This document shows, in pieces, positions 34,465 to 35,325 of a stretch of DNA of 35,325 bases. Both the position numbers and the translations under genes were made by a program. The DNA lies in contig CBFIJI010000012.1 in NCBI GenBank assembly GCA_965662885.1, forward strand, positions 1 through 35,325. The letters run 5' to 3'. The notes beneath the pieces are model-generated. The model was not told where the DNA came from. It saw only the letters and a program-made list of their open reading frames with translations, and did not search any database. The first letter of the stretch is position 1. Every line of letters begins with the position of its first letter. This stretch comes from CBFIJI01 sp965662885. GTDB lineage: Bacteria; Bacteroidota; Bacteroidia; Flavobacteriales; Flavobacteriaceae.

Positions 34465-34476
34465 AGTAGCGCTACT
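34465..34476. promoter_or_regulatory. 12-bp perfect palindrome in the lipoprotein promoter
   Basis: AGTAGCGCTACT is a perfect palindrome, GC-richer than its surroundings, placed between the expected -33 zone and the -7 element at 34484. A repressor bound here would block the promoter. Confidence 0.35.
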
Positions 34477-34483
34477 GATAACA

Positions 34484-34491
34484 TAGATTTG
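34484..34491 (+). promoter_or_regulatory. -7 promoter element of the lipoprotein gene
   Basis: TAGATTTG matches TAnnTTTG exactly, 23 bases before the ATG at 34515. No TTG at normal -33 spacing was found. Confidence 0.5.
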
Positions 34492-34514
34492 TGGAAAATA
34501 AATAAACTTAAAAA

Positions 34515-35325
34515 ATGAAAAAATTTCTATCTACTCTATAATTATCTGTAAGTCTTTTAGTTGTTTCATGCGACAAAGATACAGAATTGGTTGAAGTTCC
34601 AGCCTCACAAATTCAAACCATTGTTGATGCTGCCGTTGCTGCTGCTTTAGCTGCAATAGACACATCTAATAGTGCTCTTTCTAATGCTGCTGCAAGTGCT
34701 GCTGCTACTGCTGCTGCTGAAGCTGCTACTGCTGCTATTAGTGCTGGTTTATCTGGACAACAAGAAGCTATTGACGCTGCTGTTGCTGCTGCACTTGCTG
34801 CTGCTGCTGAGGCTGCTGCTAACGCACCTGCAGAACCAGAATTTGTTGGTATTGAAGGAGGTGTCACTTTTATTGACGGATCTGCTACTTGGACCAATGA
34901 CCGTATGTGGATGATTAGTGGAAAAATCGTTGTTCGTGACGGTGGTGTTCTTAATATCCAAGAAGGTACAATCATTAAAGCTAACATTCAAACAGGTGTT
35001 GATGCTACTGTATTAGTTATTGCTGCTGGAGGAACTATCAATGCTTCTGGTACTGCTGCTGCTCCAATTATTTTCACAGACTACGGAGATGAATTAACTT
35101 ATGCTGACAATGGAATTTCTCCAAACCGTCTTCCTACTGACAGAGGTCGTTGGGGTTCTATCGTTGTATTAGGAAATGCTATCGTTGGTGAAGATGGTGG
35201 GTCTGATGATATCGAAGGTATTGCTGAAGGATACACTTGGACTCAATATGGTGGATCTATCGATACTGAATCTTCTGGTCGTATGGAGTATATTTCTATT
35301 CGCCACTCTGGTCAAGAAATTGGTG
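34515..35325 (+). pseudogene. Lipoprotein with Ala-rich stalk and beta-helix-like domain; in-frame TAA in signal peptide; right end cut by window
   Basis: From the ATG at 34515 the frame reads MKKFLSTL, then TAA at 34539-34541, then LSVSLLVVSC and on without a stop to the window end. Read through the TAA, it gives a classical lipoprotein signal with lipobox VVSC (Cys codon 34569-34571). After DKDTEL an Ala-rich stretch (about 34623-34835) leads to a repetitive domain with strands such as GKIVVRDGGVLNIQEGTIIKA and PIIFTD (first given here only in outline: GKIVVRD, LNIQEGT), as in right-handed beta-helix cell-surface proteins of Flavobacteriia. TTA to TAA, one base, would explain the stop. The long intact remainder and the strong GCT/GGT codon bias suggest a recent mutation or a sequence error. 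No usable in-frame ATG follows before about 34902. Confidence 0.65.
34623..34835 (+). repeat. Alanine-codon-rich tract (GCT microsatellite-like)
   Basis: About 70 codons, more than half of them Ala and mostly GCT, with interspersed Thr, Ser, Glu and Gly. The motif [VI]DAAVAAALAA occurs twice, starting at 34623 and 34770 (49 codons apart). It lies between the lipobox and the beta-helix-like domain and probably forms a helical stalk. Long open frames on the other strand and in other frames here are by-products of the repeat. Confidence 0.6.

Noticed and set aside
34613..34991. Long open frames on the minus strand and in another plus frame (Ala/Ser-rich and Leu-rich products)
   Set aside because: They are by-products of the GCT-rich repeat, which reads as Ala, Leu/Cys or Ser in any frame; the plus frame with lipobox and beta-helix-like domain is the coding one.
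1..35325. Insertion sequences, integrases, CRISPR arrays, rRNA, prophage genes
   Set aside because: None seen on either strand; the gene order looks like ordinary chromosome.

Overview
The window is a stretch of chromosome from a marine-type member of the Bacteroidota, most likely family Flavobacteriaceae. The DNA is AT-rich. Promoter-like sites fit the Bacteroidota -7 element TAnnTTTG, Shine-Dalgarno sequences are mostly not evident, and the gene set is typical: alternative complex III, a TonB-dependent receptor with a carboxypeptidase-like N-terminal domain, a DUF2723/GT117 glycosyltransferase, and the rimP-nusA-infB order followed by a SPOR gene and the act operon. No insertion sequence, integrase, phage gene, CRISPR array or rRNA was seen.

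Layout. (1) 321-11659, minus strand: one long respiratory operon, actA-actB-actC-actD-actE-actF-coxB-coxA, from a promoter near 11652 to a strong hairpin terminator at 321-349. It encodes alternative complex III (quinol to cytochrome c) and the two core subunits of an aa3-type cytochrome c oxidase. (2) 11783-12163, plus: a small exported SPOR-domain protein. (3) 12165-16782, minus: rimP-nusA-infB, the conserved translation/transcription-factor operon. (4) 16936-19563, plus: a von Willebrand A protein coupled to a MoxR/BchI-like AAA+ ATPase. (5) 19564-23214: an Rrf2-family regulator divergent from cysH (APS/PAPS reductase), with a 27-bp dyad operator candidate between them, then a TonB-dependent receptor with its own good promoter. 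(6) 23211-27449, minus: a tightly spaced set, TsdA-like dihaem cytochrome, Tat-exported DsrE-like protein, Sec-exported DsrE-like protein, single-TM protein, and an exported class-V aminotransferase-fold PLP enzyme. (7) 27574-27723, minus: tRNA-Gln(TTG) with clear promoter and terminator. (8) 27835-31386, plus: GT117 membrane glycosyltransferase. (9) 31383-34358, minus: dGTPase, metallophosphoesterase and a cysteine-less thioredoxin-fold protein. (10) 34465-35325, plus: a lipoprotein gene with an in-frame TAA inside its signal peptide; it runs off the window.

How the parts may fit. Complex III and the oxidase form an electron route from quinol through cytochrome c to oxygen. A TsdA-like cytochrome could feed electrons from thiosulfate into the same cytochrome c pool. 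The most novel candidate system is region 6: a thiosulfate dehydrogenase-like cytochrome next to two DsrE-fold proteins that both carry export signals, whereas characterised DsrE/TusA-type sulfur carriers act in the cytoplasm. Together with the neighbouring cysH and Rrf2 regulator this suggests a sulfur-handling locus; the shared function is inference. Several TTG/GTG extensions of reading frames were trimmed to internal ATG starts that give proper signal peptides or family N-termini.
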